Below, one piece after another: positions 12,301 to 24,265 of a DNA stretch of 64,000 bases. The stretch is from positions 248,001 through 312,000 of the forward strand of contig JAAVTG010000023.1 in the NCBI GenBank assembly GCA_011947345.1, read 5' to 3'. The stretch is from Phytophthora quininea. Taxonomy: Eukaryota; Oomycota; Peronosporomycetes; Peronosporales; Peronosporaceae. Position 1 is the stretch's first letter. Each line of letters starts with the position of its first letter. Below the pieces are notes generated by a model, which saw only the letters and a program-made list of their open reading frames with translations, made no database searches and had not been told where the DNA came from. Made by a program: the position numbers and the translations under genes.

Positions 12301-15300
12301 TGTGCTGTTGTCTTCGTAACTAGTACGCCACCAGACCTAGCTCGCTACCAAGCGTTCGACAACATGATGCCGGAAGAATTTGCAGCATTACCGTTTCCAC
12401 CAAGCAACGGTCGATGCCCTCGCGACGAAAGTGTTCCTGTGGCCTACTTGGTTCTAGATAGCAATTGTGCCAACATTTCGAAGCAGTTGGCATATCCAGT
12501 TACTGGCCGGTACATCTTTGTGAAGGCAATATGTCCATCTACAGGAACAAACATCGATATTGGGTATATTGGTTTTAGTGGCATTTTCGATCGTGATAAT
12601 GGGCCTGCGTACAGCGAAAGCGCGGCGGGTTCGTATTGTTGTGAAGAATGCAAGAAGACACCGCTGTGCGGAATATTTTATGGGCAAAGAGATGACGACA
12701 GTGTTAAATTGTGTGCAGCATGCTACGATGACAATCGTGGCGATATGGATTCTGCTTACTATGTTTACTTGTCCTCTGATTCTCAAGATGAGCAAACGGA
12801 TGGGAATACGCTACTTTGCCCTCCGCGGAGGTCTTGGTATGACAAAACCGAAGCATTAGGGGTATGTTGAAGAGATCAAAATCTCCTAACGCCGGCTCCG
12901 CTGACGGTGCAGCAGCAAGTGCTACTGGTGAAACGGGACGGTCAGAAAACTTACTTAACGTGGCAAGTTTTGATGATTGTGAATTATTTTCATGCGGCCA
13001 AAACAACTACGGGGAACTCTGCTTGGGGCATTGCAACTCCACAAGCAAGCTAGAGCATGTACCCTTCTTTTCTTCCAAGGGAATTCGTGATATTTCAGGA
13101 GGTAACGAAGTTCTCGCCGTTGTGATGAAAGATGGGGCTGTTTTTACTTGCGGTCTCAATAAAAGTGGCCAATGTGGCAACGGTACGTTCGAGGAACGGG
13201 TCATTATTGCCACGCCAGTACGTGCGCTCAGTGGCATCGTGATTAACATGGTCGCTGCAGCAAACGGGTGTGAGCATATGCTAGCAGTAGCTGCTGACGG
13301 TGCAGTCTACTCGTGGGGATACAACGATCGAGGTCAGTTGGGTCTCGGATCTACGATCTCAAAAAGTCATACCCTCGCATGATTGACAGTCTCCGTGAAA
13401 AATATCACATTACAACAGCATCCGTGAGCTATCATCATAGCGCAGTTGTATCGAGCAACGGAGAGTTGTTGACGTTTGGTATGAACGATTGTGGCCAACT
13501 CGGTTTAGATCACACGCAGCACCAGCACACCCCGCAATTGGTTGATGCCTTGTCTAGCCAAATAATCACCAAGATTGCTTGCGGATTGTACCATACAGTC
13601 GCAACCACAAGTGGTGGTGAGGTATATTCGTTTGGCAAAAATGACTACGGTCAGCTTGGCCTAGGCCATGCACGTAACGTAAAATTGCCAACTTTAGTGA
13701 AGACGGCCATGGGGAGAGTGATGAGAAGATTATTGCCGTTAGTTGTGGTTACTATCATACTGTGACCATAAGCGAAAAAGGGAAACTCGTTACCTGGGGA
13801 AGAAATGACTATGGACAGCTTGGAATTGGAAGCAAAGATCACAAGAACAGCGCACAGTATGTGCCTTTACCATTGTCGTCAAAGATCACAACAGCTTCGT
13901 GTGGATGTTATCACACTCTCATCCTGATGTCTAATGGCCGCGTGATGGTATTTGGACGGAATAACAAGGGCCAACTTGGAGCTGGGTCCAGAACCTTACC
14001 GTCGGCTGACCTTCCGTTGCCCGTTCCATCAAACTCGCTCGCAAATGATGAAGTGGTTCGTATAGCTGCTGGATTTTACAGTTCGTACATCCTTACCGGT
14101 CGCTCTGGAGAGAATCGCGGCACCGATGGCACGTCTGACGATGCTAGCCAAGCGAAAGATCTCCCAGAAAACAGTTGCTTGGTGAACTCGGATGCACTAT
14201 TCGAGTCGTTGATGAAGGAGATTGATGCAAAATATGTGACGGACCCTATGATGCTCAAGCGCTCATCAGCTCAGATCAAACGCAGCTACCCACATCGAAA
14301 GTTACCACTTGTGAAGTTGCACGCAGCAGGCTGGGCAATGACAAGAGCTTTGATGTATCAATCACTTCAAGAGGCTGGCCCAAATAGTAAAAGTGCTCAG
14401 AATCGGGAAGCAGTCGTGTGAACCCAGTGCTTTCCCGGTTCATAACATTTTTGCTGGAAAACTTGAAATCATTACAAAATGACGCCTTCACGAATACTAG
14501 CACGAATCTATCGCAGACATCGAGGGCGGCATATCAACTGAGCACGTATGTGTCGCTGAAATGCGTATGTGTTGGACTACTGACTTATTTCGGCTCAAAG
14601 GCGATAATATCCCCCCACCCTCGATTGGAGACATACCATCATACTCAGTTTATGGGCAATTTTACAGGAACCAGATCCTACGTGTTCTATTAACGTGCGG
14701 TTCGGCGAACAATGATGTGGGATCAATAATTGCCAACAACTCGGTGGTCACAGCGCACGTTATTACGGGAATGAACTCCGCAGACTTGGCGTCAGCCACG
14801 ATGTGTATTCGATTGGCGATGTTGGTATTCCCACAGCACTCGATATCAGCACTCAACAAGATTCACCGTTCTATACAATCGACACCTGGATTCTCTGGAG
14901 ATATACTCAACATGCTCATGACTCTTATCGGGCTTCCTCTTCTGCTGCGACCACGCCTTTGCTCGCACGAACTGGGTCTCGAGTGCTCGAGCACTAATTT
15001 ATGCCAGGCCGCACGGTGCTTGAAGGGTGTATCGGTGACGAACGATTTTGGGGTTGCTCGTATTCAGCAAGACGCACTGGAAAGAGCGCATGTTGCGGAA
15101 GCTAAGGCAGCTGAGGTTGTAGCACTCTTGCGCTATCTCACATTTTTCCCTACCTGGAAGGTCGCAGTAAATGCTGCACTCTGCCGGGGTTTTGCGAAAG
15201 CTCAAAAAGTCGACGAACTGCTAGATACCATTTGTTCGTACTACACCAATATTCAGCAGGCGGATTCAACACCGTTACCGACAGTTGCAATTGACACACT

Positions 15301-18300
15301 CAATATGGATATTGACCCTTCATCACTGAGGAAGCCAGAGACGACGACTAGTTCTTCTCCTGAGACAGATGAAACCGTGAACAACGCGACGGAAGCCAAT
15401 CCTTCTGCTGACGAATTGAATACAGAAGCAAACAGTCGCGATAAGAATTCGTTAATGTTTTGGCAGAAGGCAAAGGATGCTATTGATGGCTTGGCTTCTG
15501 CTCTCGCAGCCGTAAGTATAGTCGGCGGACATGTTGAAGGATTTAGAGAATGTGGGTCTGTCACAATTGAAGACGACGGGGCTGACGGGTCCCCAAAGTC
15601 TGGTGTACTGTGCGGTGTTACGAAAGACACCCGTTCGGCAGATTTGTTAGCAGAGGTGGTAGTAGACTCCAGCACCGAGGTGTCTGCGTTGCCATGCGTT
15701 GAAACTAATGTGCGCGCGCTGACGTTGCCTATCACGAAACTCCAGGTTGTGGAACGCATTCCTGCTGTTGTGGATATGTTTGACGATGTTGATAATTTGG
15801 TTACAACACTTTCCTCCATGATTTACTCCGTGTTCACAGTTGGTGAAGATGCTACTACGCATACCGAACTGGATCAACCACAAAATAATTCTGTTGTCGA
15901 GATTTTGCGAGGTCGGCTCAATATGTACAAGCATCAGTTGCGATGGAGAGCGACGAAAGCACTGTCATCGATACTTAAACAGTTGCCAACCCTTCGTCCT
16001 GAACTTGTCAATGGTGATTCTCAGCTCGCGACAAGCGTGGCATACTTAATAACATCAGAAAAGCCTTTGCTTTGGAGAGGAAAATCGGAGGTGCTAGCGA
16101 TGGAGGCCGCGGCCGCTCTTCAGAAACAGTGGCTATGTGTGAAGCAGCGGCAAATTTTTCTGGACACGGAAGACGTAATTGACACTTCTCTGGACAAATA
16201 TGAATCTGAAATGTGTGATGAAGTTGTGAAAAAACTGGGAAGTGAGAACGCGCTTAGCTGGGGAATAGACGCGATTCAATCTCCTCGACGGAAAGTGAAT
16301 CATCCTTCGTTCGCGAACAATACACCAGTGGGGTTTGGAAAAGGTTTGCGAGGTGGTAAACGATCTTGTAGATCGAATGAAGGAGACCTTCCGTTTGGCG
16401 CGTGGGGTGTTCTTGTACCTCTTCCACCACTAAATGAGAACGACCAAAGTCACACTGCAGGGGCCGCTGGACCACCAATTGACTATGCTCCATTCCCACT
16501 CACTGCTCCAATTATTCGTGTCGGCCGTGCTGCCGATGCTTGTGACCTCATTGTAAACGACCGAAGCGTGAGTGGACGTCATTTCCACTTGCGTCGTCTA
16601 CGACGCGACGCTGAAGGAGGCGAGGAACAATTCGAGCTCCAAGACTTTAGCAAGAACGGTACAATTGTTAACGGCGTTCGCATCCATGGAGCCAGTACTC
16701 GCGTTACGACAGGTTCACGGATTTCATTGATTCTTTCGCGAGGTGGACTGGTGACTTATGAGTTTCAAGTTCGACCTTTACCAAGTGCTAATGGAAGTCG
16801 ACACATCCCACCACCAATCGTTACGACCCCACAGAACCCAGGGGATCTTAACATTTTGATACCAGGTCAGGAGTATCAACAACCGCAAACTCACATCACT
16901 TCACCGCAACATGTGATTCCACGAAGTCCAGCAGAACTGCAGAACCGAGGTGGTCGTGGCGCTACTAACTCATCGGATGGCCACGTCGACACCTCTCGGA
17001 GTCGCCAGACTATTACACAAGGACTACGGTTGATAACGTCCGTCACCGAAAGTGATGTGCCTCGTGCTCTCATATCCCCAAATCCTGCAGTAGATTCTCC
17101 TCGCGGAGGTGGTTATACTTCTCCTCGTTCATCCGTGCTGATAGCTCCTGGCACTCCTGCGGTCGGTTCGGCAACTGCAAATATGTTTCCGACGATGCCT
17201 ACAGGTATTCTTTCACCTGCTTCCTACCAACAGCGTGAAAGTTTTGCACCAGGTGAAGTTCCAGCTATAGTATCTCCTCGTTCCCAAGAAGGTGGCGTTG
17301 GGTCAATGCTACGCATAGCTCTTGGTCGTGATAGTGTTGGGCGAGATCCTTTTTCCCAACACCCCAGCATACCAAACGAAGTCTCCAAAACGCGTGTCCT
17401 TCGCCCCAATGGCGACGCTAGCCCGACCACTCGATCGGAACTGCAGATTCTTGCCATACGCCTTCTCTCTCGTGCTCAAGAAGCAAACATCGCGGTCAGT
17501 GTTAACGACTGTGATGAAGCACTTCGCTTGGCTTCTGGTGATATTGAGGAGGCATTTAAAGTGCTTCAGCAAGATCGTGGACTACAGTCGCGTGAGTATC
17601 CTTCAAATGTTCGTCGGTTGGCAATGGTACTTGGGAAGAGTGAGGCGGTGTGTGCTGAAGCACTCCGGTTATCAGACGGTCGTTACGGTGATGCTATTCG
17701 CTTGCTGGTGTCTGATAATTGTGAAGACTTTGAAAAATCAACTGCTGGCTCGAACAAAACCCGAGATAGCAATAGCCAAGCGGCTCGAAATGTCGGCCCA
17801 GGGTTGACTGCAGAGCCAATGATTAGTTTTCAAGATGTTAACGAGGAGAATCCGAGCTACGCACTTGCCGAGTCCAGCGCAATCTGTCCGCCAGCTTCCC
17901 TGCACAATGGCCGATCAGCTGGTAGTCCTATCAAAGCAAAGAAATTAGAGAACAGTGGTGTTAAGACGGGCCCCGATACACTCTCAACAAAGTCAGAACT
18001 TGCCCTTTGGAGCGAATGCAACAGCAGCTTTGACGATTCCATTCGCCAAATGAACGCGTTTGAGGTAGAGCTGGAGGAAGAAGCGCTGTGTCATCGCCTC
18101 GCGGGGATTCACGCACGCAGTATTCTTCTCCAAATCGTTCGGCTCTCTGACAATTCTTCTCAAAACGGGGATACCCCACTTTCCGTGCTTGGAGACCAAC
18201 TGGTTTTGCGGCGGCTGATCTCGTCCTTAAGCAGTACTAAACAGCTAACTGCTGAATCTGTGATTGAACCACAACGGCAGCTATTTCAGCAACCTCAGGC

Positions 18301-21300
18301 GCAAAAGAGCGGAAAGGCGCAGCAAATGATTACACGAATTACACGTGAATTGTTGGAGCGTGCACCCCTGCAAACGCTGGCCGAAAATCTGTCTTCGTCT
18401 CAAAGTTTATCTGTCCTCCATCGATCAATTGACCAGGTTGCAGCGGTTTCGTCCGACGTAAGTTGGTCGAGTATTACGCGGCTTGTTGAATCTCTCGTCC
18501 GAAATGACGCTAATACAGCAGAAGATGGGGATGAAGGCGACAATCCATACCAACTAAATTCGATGGAAAATGCTTTACTGGAAATAATTATGCACATTAT
18601 GTCGCGGACGCATGCGTCACCGGCGGCTACGTTAAGTTGGGATAGCTCTCCATCAAGAGCTCGTAAACTCGATGGATGTTTCCCAAAGGGACCAATCGTT
18701 CTGTCGTGTGGGCTTGAAGCCATGGTAGTCGACACGTACGAGCGTCTCTGGAGTGTACCGCCACCTGATCCATTACTCAAGCATCGGCACAAGTGGCGCA
18801 ATCGATTCTCTTCCTCACCCGGAAGTGACAGATGGATGAAATCATCAGCGGATCATGCAGTAACGCTTTGGCGACCAGTGCTACCACCAGGTCTTCAAAC
18901 GATATCAAGTCCTAAGAAATGGTTCTCTCTTGGCGATGTTGTCAAATGTGGAAATGGTGCTCCCGACGCCCCAATACTGCTCCTAAGTGATAGTGACAAC
19001 CAAGGACTTTTGCTTCCGCCTGTCAGTTTCGAACGAGTGGACGTCACGGGAAAAGGCTTGCCGAGAAATTCTGAAAGCGACCCGGACTTTCAACGTAAGC
19101 AATTGCGTTCCCTGTGGTGGCCGGTAGCGCCACCAGGATATGTGGCTGTAGGCTGCATTGCAGGAAATAAGGAAAACCCGTTCGAGCCTCCAGAGGTGTC
19201 TGCGACGCGGTGTGTACGTGAGGATATTGTGAAGCGAGTTGAAACTTTTCACTACATATGGCATGCGGCTTCACCAGCTTCCACTGGAGGCGGAGGCGTT
19301 GAGCTTCCCACGACAGTCGAAGTTGACGTTGAAGGTCAGGACGATGATGACGGTAGCGAAAAGAGCAAACGTCACACGATAGCAACACCAAGAATCAAGC
19401 AGCAGACACAGCACGGATGCAGTTGTTGCTACCCGTTGCCGATGATGTTGTCGTGCAGACCTCGCTTTGGTCTGTGGAATCTGAGTTTGGCAGTGGTCTG
19501 GTGCTTCCAGTAGTCACCCTCAATGAGTCTAATGCTGGTGAACCCGGTATTGCATTTGCCCTGGAGCTGTCAAATGATGATTGCTTGCTGTGTGCACCAG
19601 TTAGCGTGGAAAGTGTATTAGCTTTTCTTGAGGTGCTATTGCACAACCAGAAGTTATCACCCAACCAACAACAGCAAGAAACTCAGGCTAGTGCAACGCT
19701 CCTCCGCCCGGAGTTGCCGGCTGCAATTTTCACCCTTGTGCAGCAAGTACTGCGTGAAAATCAACCATCCAGTGGACAGGCTGCGGTATCTCTGGTGCGC
19801 ACTTTAATTACAGTGATCCAGCGTGGCGCGCGCTGGTATGACAAACAAGCTCTTCTCTACTGCCGTTCAAAGATCATGGCATTAAGTCAAGATCAAGATG
19901 GCGGGTTCACACTCCACTCTCTTCTCCAAGCATTCGTGGAATTAATGCTAACTGTTGAGGAACAACAAAAGGGTGAGCGTGTACGAGATCTCACAGCCAG
20001 TCTTGATCAGGACTCTGGAAGCATGCTAAGTCTACCATATCGATTCCATTTCTCCAAACAGCCTTTCGTGGAGATGCTGGTGAGTCATTCATCAAAGATG
20101 GTAGTAACTCGTCATCTCTCGGGAGAAGAGCGCAAATTCTTGCTGGATTATCGAGCTGAAGATAATTCTGCTGCCCGAGAAGTGTTAGCAGCGGAAGGAC
20201 TTGGGGTGCCTCCTGGCGATGTGTATTCGTGCCGATTTGAGCACACGCCTGCTTTGATCATGACTATGAGAGACGAAGTACAAGCAGAGATTGTGTACTT
20301 CGAGGTGACGGTTGTTGAATGGAGCATATCTGCTGGAATGGGTGGATCGCTAGCTGTAGGTTTATCTCCTCCTCCATTCCCGCTCGAAGGGGTGTTAGTT
20401 GGTGGCAATGCAGATGATGCACGGTCCTACTCATTCGCGCCATCAAACGGTCAAGTTCTCTGCGCTGGTGATACCCTCGTCGACCGGTGGCGTTGGGTGG
20501 AACCTGCTGGTGGGGTGACTACTGGGGATGTGTTTGGCTGTGGCTTACGACTTGACACCCAAGAAATCTTCTTCTGCAAGAATGGTCAACTCCTCGGAAC
20601 TGCATTCTCGAGTATCTCGCACCCGGAGCAATTGCATCCGACCATTTCATTCAATGCAGACTGTAAACTGATGGTGAATTTGGGAGCTACGGCGACGACA
20701 TCGTCCAAATCTGCCAACTTCAGCTTCCGCTTCCACTCTCTTGATTGTGACAATATCATGGGCGCTTTTGAGTGGTTTGAGCCGCTCAGCCAAGTGTATG
20801 GCGTCATGAAAGCGTTAATGGATCCGGCTAGACCCAACGCAGTCGAAGCTTCCGAGATTGCTGCGGAAGTGCAGGACGAATCGATTCCGTCAGCGCCACT
20901 TCCTGACGAATTTATGCTGTCAGCAGATAATTTCTTGTCCGAGATTTCCGAAGATGTGTGCATACATGTGGAGAGCGCACATCCGTACGACCTCGATCTA
21001 CAAGAATCACTGGTGTGTATTCCTTTAGCCACTAGTATTCGTGTTCGCTTGTCCTCTCAAAGTGAGACTGCCAGTTCCCATTGTCTCCAGATCTTGCAAG
21101 GTGGAAGCACCGCTGGTAGTGATGGTGTAACTGACGGAGGTAGTGGTGGAGGAGGAGGCGAGGCAGAAGTAAGGGCATTTACGGGAACGTGTGGAGGCCA
21201 GGAAGTTACGATTGATGGCGACACGTTTGTTTGGCGCTTTCCTGTTCAGTCCAATTTCCAATGCCGAGTCGACCGAGTGCGCAAAGGTCCATATCTCAAA

Positions 21301-24199
21301 CTTGAAGCTCGAGATACGCGACTTTCACTCGTACGCGACAAAGGATGGCAAACTGGTATCGGTGTGGCTCGGTTTGACGGAGGTGTTCATATCTGGGAAG
21401 TCCGAATCACTTTTGTGACAGCTAGCTCTAACATCTTCCTCGGAATTGCCCGTCGTGACGTGCGGTTGGACTCCTACTTGGGAAAGGACAATCGTGGGTG
21501 GGGATGGATCGGCAATCGGGCTCTTTGGCACAATGGGAGCAAGCAACGCGGAACCTATGGCGATAAATTCAAGACGGGTGATGTTGTGCGGCTTACTCTG
21601 GATCTTCGTCGTGGAACGTTGAGTTATGCTCTAAACGGTAAGGATTTGGGTGTTGCTTTTGGCCCTGGCGGAACAGGCCCCAAGCTTGAAGGCACATTCT
21701 ACCCTGGGTTTGCTCTGTACAACCAGCGCGACTCCATCGATCTCATTGGTGGTCATCGGGTCGAAGATGGGGGTCGACTCTGGTTTGCCTCGCACTGGCA
21801 GTGGCTTGGCAAGTGGGGACGATTCGTACTACAGCGAGGAAGAAGAAGATCTTGGAGGGCTGGGTGCCGAAGGAGGCTTGGGTGACGGCTCGATTCCTAA
21901 CTTCCGCTTGGAGTTGGGCATTGCGCTGAGCCAAATGGGATTCCCGATGGAGTGGTGTATTTACGCACTGCGTCATTGTGAAGATGATGCCGAGCAGGCT
22001 GCAGATTTTATCCTTGCCAATATGCATGCAATGGAGGCACTTGTTCGAGAAGAAACAGAGGCGATGGCAAGACGTGCTCGTCACCGACAGCTACTGCAAG
22101 AACAGACGCTTTCAGAGCACATGGAAAGCGAGGCATCCGAGCCATTACCATCTCCTCCTCCTGCTGAAGGGGATCTTGATGTGGTACGGTCGGCAGAAGA
22201 AGTATCGGCGGGCGATCCTGCCAGTCTGCTGCAGCAACAACAGCAATCTACTGGAGACACAAAATGGGGCGTGGCGTTTACCGCCGTCCCGGAGTTCTCG
22301 GTAACGGGGCGTCGACTGTTAGCAGCAAAGTACGGTGGCAAACTCCGTCGGCTGCATGCGTCACAACGTGTATTTACACCAGCACGCGATCGCGCGCTGG
22401 TACAACTTGTGAACGAACTGTGTGAGGCTCGTGCTGAGGCTTTATTAAGCTGTGATCCTCTACGGATGACACCTGAAGAGTTTGCTCCCACAGAGGAGCA
22501 GCTTAACGCTTTCCCCGTACTTCGCGGTATTCCTTTGGAGGCACTTCAGCGCCGCTTTTTGGTGCTGCGAAATTTCAACTGCCGTCTGCAGACTTCATTG
22601 GCTTTTATCGATTTCTCTGCCCAGGATGAACGATCCCTTCTTGCTCGTGGAGCCCGTGAACTTCGCGGCGTTGTTTTCCAGCATGTCAAGCTCGCGTGGT
22701 GGCTTGGTGTGCTAAAGGAACAGCAAGCTCCTGCTGCTGCTCGACCAGAGATTGAGGTCGATCGTCATCGGGCTCACGACGCGTTAGAGTTGTCAGAGTT
22801 GAGCGATCCCTTAGCAAGTGAAGCAGGTGAACGTGACAGTGTATTTGCTCAAACGTTCGAGCAGTTGCACGGGTTACAACCAGCACTTCTGCGCGGAGCT
22901 GACCGCGCTTTCAAGTGCCAGTTTGTTGGTGAGTTTGGTGATGATTTCGGAGGTTTGTATCGTGAGTGTCTCGCGCAGTTAAGCTCTGAGCTACAGACTC
23001 GAACGCCGTTCCTGCCTGTGTTGCGTCCGTGCCCCAACGCATTGTTGAATACCGGCGAGAACCGCGAGCTGTTCGTCCCAAACTCTCATTTGCGCACCAA
23101 TCTACGACGCGTACACATGGCGGAATTCCTTGGTAAGCTCGCAGGGATAGCTGTGAGAACGAAAACTCCGCTTGATCTCAACTTGCCATCAGTCGTGTGG
23201 AAGCTCATTGTTGGACAGCAAGTCATGCGCCACGATATTGAGGCAATTCATCAAGGGTGCTTCCAAGTTGTAGATACGATTGCCAATCTGGCAGTGCACG
23301 GTATTACCGAGGCTATGTTTGATGAGATTGTGGACGCAAACTTCACAGTTCTATCGAGTACGCGTGAGACCGTCGAGCTCGTGCCGGGTGGCAAAAACTT
23401 GCACGTAACGTGGGAGGACCGCGACGACTACGCGCGCGCTGTCGAGATGTATCGTCTTTCGGAATACGCTCCTGTGTGCAAGGACATTTCCCGCGGTTTG
23501 GCGACGATTCTTCCAGCACCCACTCTGGGGCTCTTTTCGTGGCATGAATTACGAACCCTTGTGTGCGGGAAGCCCTCCGTTGATATAGCGCTTCTACGAC
23601 GCCGTACGATATACGGCGACGGCTGCCAGGCGACAGATCCGCACATTGCCTACTTCTGGGACGTTCTCTCTGCGTTCAGCGATGAACAGAAGTCGTCGTT
23701 CCTTCGTTTCGTCTGGTAAGAGCGGCGTCTCGGAGTCTGTTTTACTTTTCCCCAACTGACGCGTTTGTTTGTGTTCGTAGGGGCCGCTCACGCTTACCTA
23801 CGCACGCGGCAGATTTCACGCAAGACTTTAAAATATCAGGGCTGCCTAAGGCTGCAGGACGCGCTGATATGTACTTGCCGATCGCCCACACTTGTACGCC
23901 CTGGTTCTTGGTTGTAAGACTCATGGCGATGTGGCTGACAATGATGGTGTATGTTGTGCTTTTTAGGCTTCTTTTCGATCGATCTGCCGGCGTATTCGTG
24001 CCGTGAAGTAATGCATGACAAGCTCGTGTACGCTATCACACACTGCCAGTCAATTGATGCGGACAACACAACTGTCGCGCAGCGAGCTGGCCAAGGTATT
24101 AATTGGACCAACACTGCTGCCGCTGCCACTGCTACCGCTGCTGCAACCGCCGCTGTTTCGAGTGTTATCGGTGGCATGGCGACGATCACTGGTGAGTGA
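3355..24199 (+). CDS. giant multidomain HECT E3 ubiquitin ligase (HERC-like)
   Basis: One gene across many frame segments. It transfers ubiquitin through a C-terminal HECT domain with the catalytic AHTC motif. Domains in order: a helical N-terminus starting MGQQAS (possible N-myristoylation); seven RCC1 repeats (4423-5530); SPRY (about 5590-6080); Kelch repeats (6190-7210); a long helical region; two SPRY-like beta domains (10950-12010); a ZZ-type zinc finger (12630-12740); a second set of seven RCC1 repeats (12970-14100); helical region; FHA (16508-16790); two UBA-like helical repeats (17430-17720); a Vps62-like segment with WRPVLPPG and WWPVAPPG (18870-19250); two SPRY domains (20280-20690, 21370-21660); UBA (21900-22030); HECT (22890-24110). 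Introns: 3563-3633, 7676-7744, 9643-9702, 9741-9803, 10004-10065, 23716-23780 and 23894-23966. Sixteen one-base frame breaks occur; correcting them gives 20,394 coding nt (6,797 residues), an exact multiple of three. HERC1/HERC2 are the nearest familiar architectures, but the combination differs. Confidence 0.85.
4423..5535 (+). repeat. first RCC1 repeat array of the HECT ligase
   Basis: Seven consecutive RCC1-type blades, each with the core form G-x-N-x-x-GQLG: SCGQNSYGELG, TCGLNKSGQCG, SWGYNDRGQLG, TFGMNDCGQLG, SCGKNDYGQLG, SFGRNDYGQLG and VFGRNNKGQLG. Seven blades make one complete beta-propeller. The reading frame changes between blades three and four at the A run 4847-4850. A SPRY domain follows directly. 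Blade order and wording match the second array at 12970-14105. Confidence 0.9.
6190..7215 (+). other. Kelch-repeat region of the HECT ligase
   Basis: Kelch blades are visible from repeated hydrophobic-GG motifs: LYVIGG, ILVLGG, VFMYGG, VYVFGG, IWIFGG (after adding one T at 6973-6976) and ILFGG, each followed by Tyr and Trp positions typical of Kelch, such as WVYDLETKSW and WCYSVTSQQW. About six blades would form a propeller. The region is crossed by four frame breaks: 6238-6242 (G run), 6973-6976 (T run), near 7150 (an extra base, no homopolymer longer than two) and 7211-7214 (A run). Confidence 0.8.
12630..12740 (+). other. ZZ-type zinc finger in the HECT ligase
   Basis: The segment has the Cys spacing C-C-x2-C, then C about nine residues on, then C-x2-C (YCCEECKKTPLCG ... 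LCAACYDDNRGD), as in ZZ zinc fingers. These bind zinc and often recognise protein N-termini or histone tails. HERC2 also carries a ZZ finger. It sits between the beta-rich SPRY-like region and the second RCC1 array. Confidence 0.65.
12970..14105 (+). repeat. second RCC1 repeat array of the HECT ligase
   Basis: Seven RCC1 blades: SCGQNNYGELC, TCGLNKSGQCG, SWGYNDRGQLG, TFGMNDCGQLG, SFGKNDYGQLG, TWGRNDYGQLG and VFGRNNKGQLG. Blade four is followed by LDHTQHQ exactly as in the first array. Frame breaks occur at the A run 13361-13365 and the G run 13711-13714. The array is followed by a helical segment and the FHA domain. Confidence 0.9.
16508..16790 (+). other. FHA domain in the HECT ligase
   Basis: The segment shows the forkhead-associated core: IIRVGRA, then SVSGRHFHL, then LQDFSKNGTIVNG. 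The conserved G-R, S-x-x-H and NGT-x-x-NG residues that contact phosphothreonine are present. This suggests phospho-dependent recruitment of partners or substrates by the ligase. It is followed by about 200 residues of Pro/Ser-rich low-complexity sequence with repeated SPR motifs, likely disordered. Confidence 0.8.
22890..24110 (+). other. HECT catalytic domain
   Basis: N-lobe motifs include FVGEFGDDFGGLYRE, LFVPNS and FLGKLAGIAVRT. The C-lobe ends with LPIAHTCFFSIDLPAYS, containing the catalytic Cys, then KLVYAI. Two introns interrupt it. The second (23894-23966) splits the catalytic Cys codon as T|GC. After the C-lobe a tail rich in Ala and Thr, from GCT/GCC-type trinucleotide repeats (24105-24160), ends at a TGA at 24197. 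Confidence 0.9.
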
Positions 24200-24265
24200 A
24201 CACTGTTTAGAACAAGCAGATAGCACTGTACGGATACGTTAAAGTCATCTACTTTATATCTTTGG

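Noticed and set aside
3355..24199. Reading the HECT gene as a pseudogene
   Set aside because: Breaks are single-base and sit at homopolymers; no domain contains missense loss of key residues, splice sites are intact and the catalytic Cys is kept.
3355..24199. Programmed ribosomal frameshifting, as in some ciliates
   Set aside because: The breaks occur at A, T and G runs of varied length and context, in both correction directions, and in many unrelated genes; no shared slippery site is seen.
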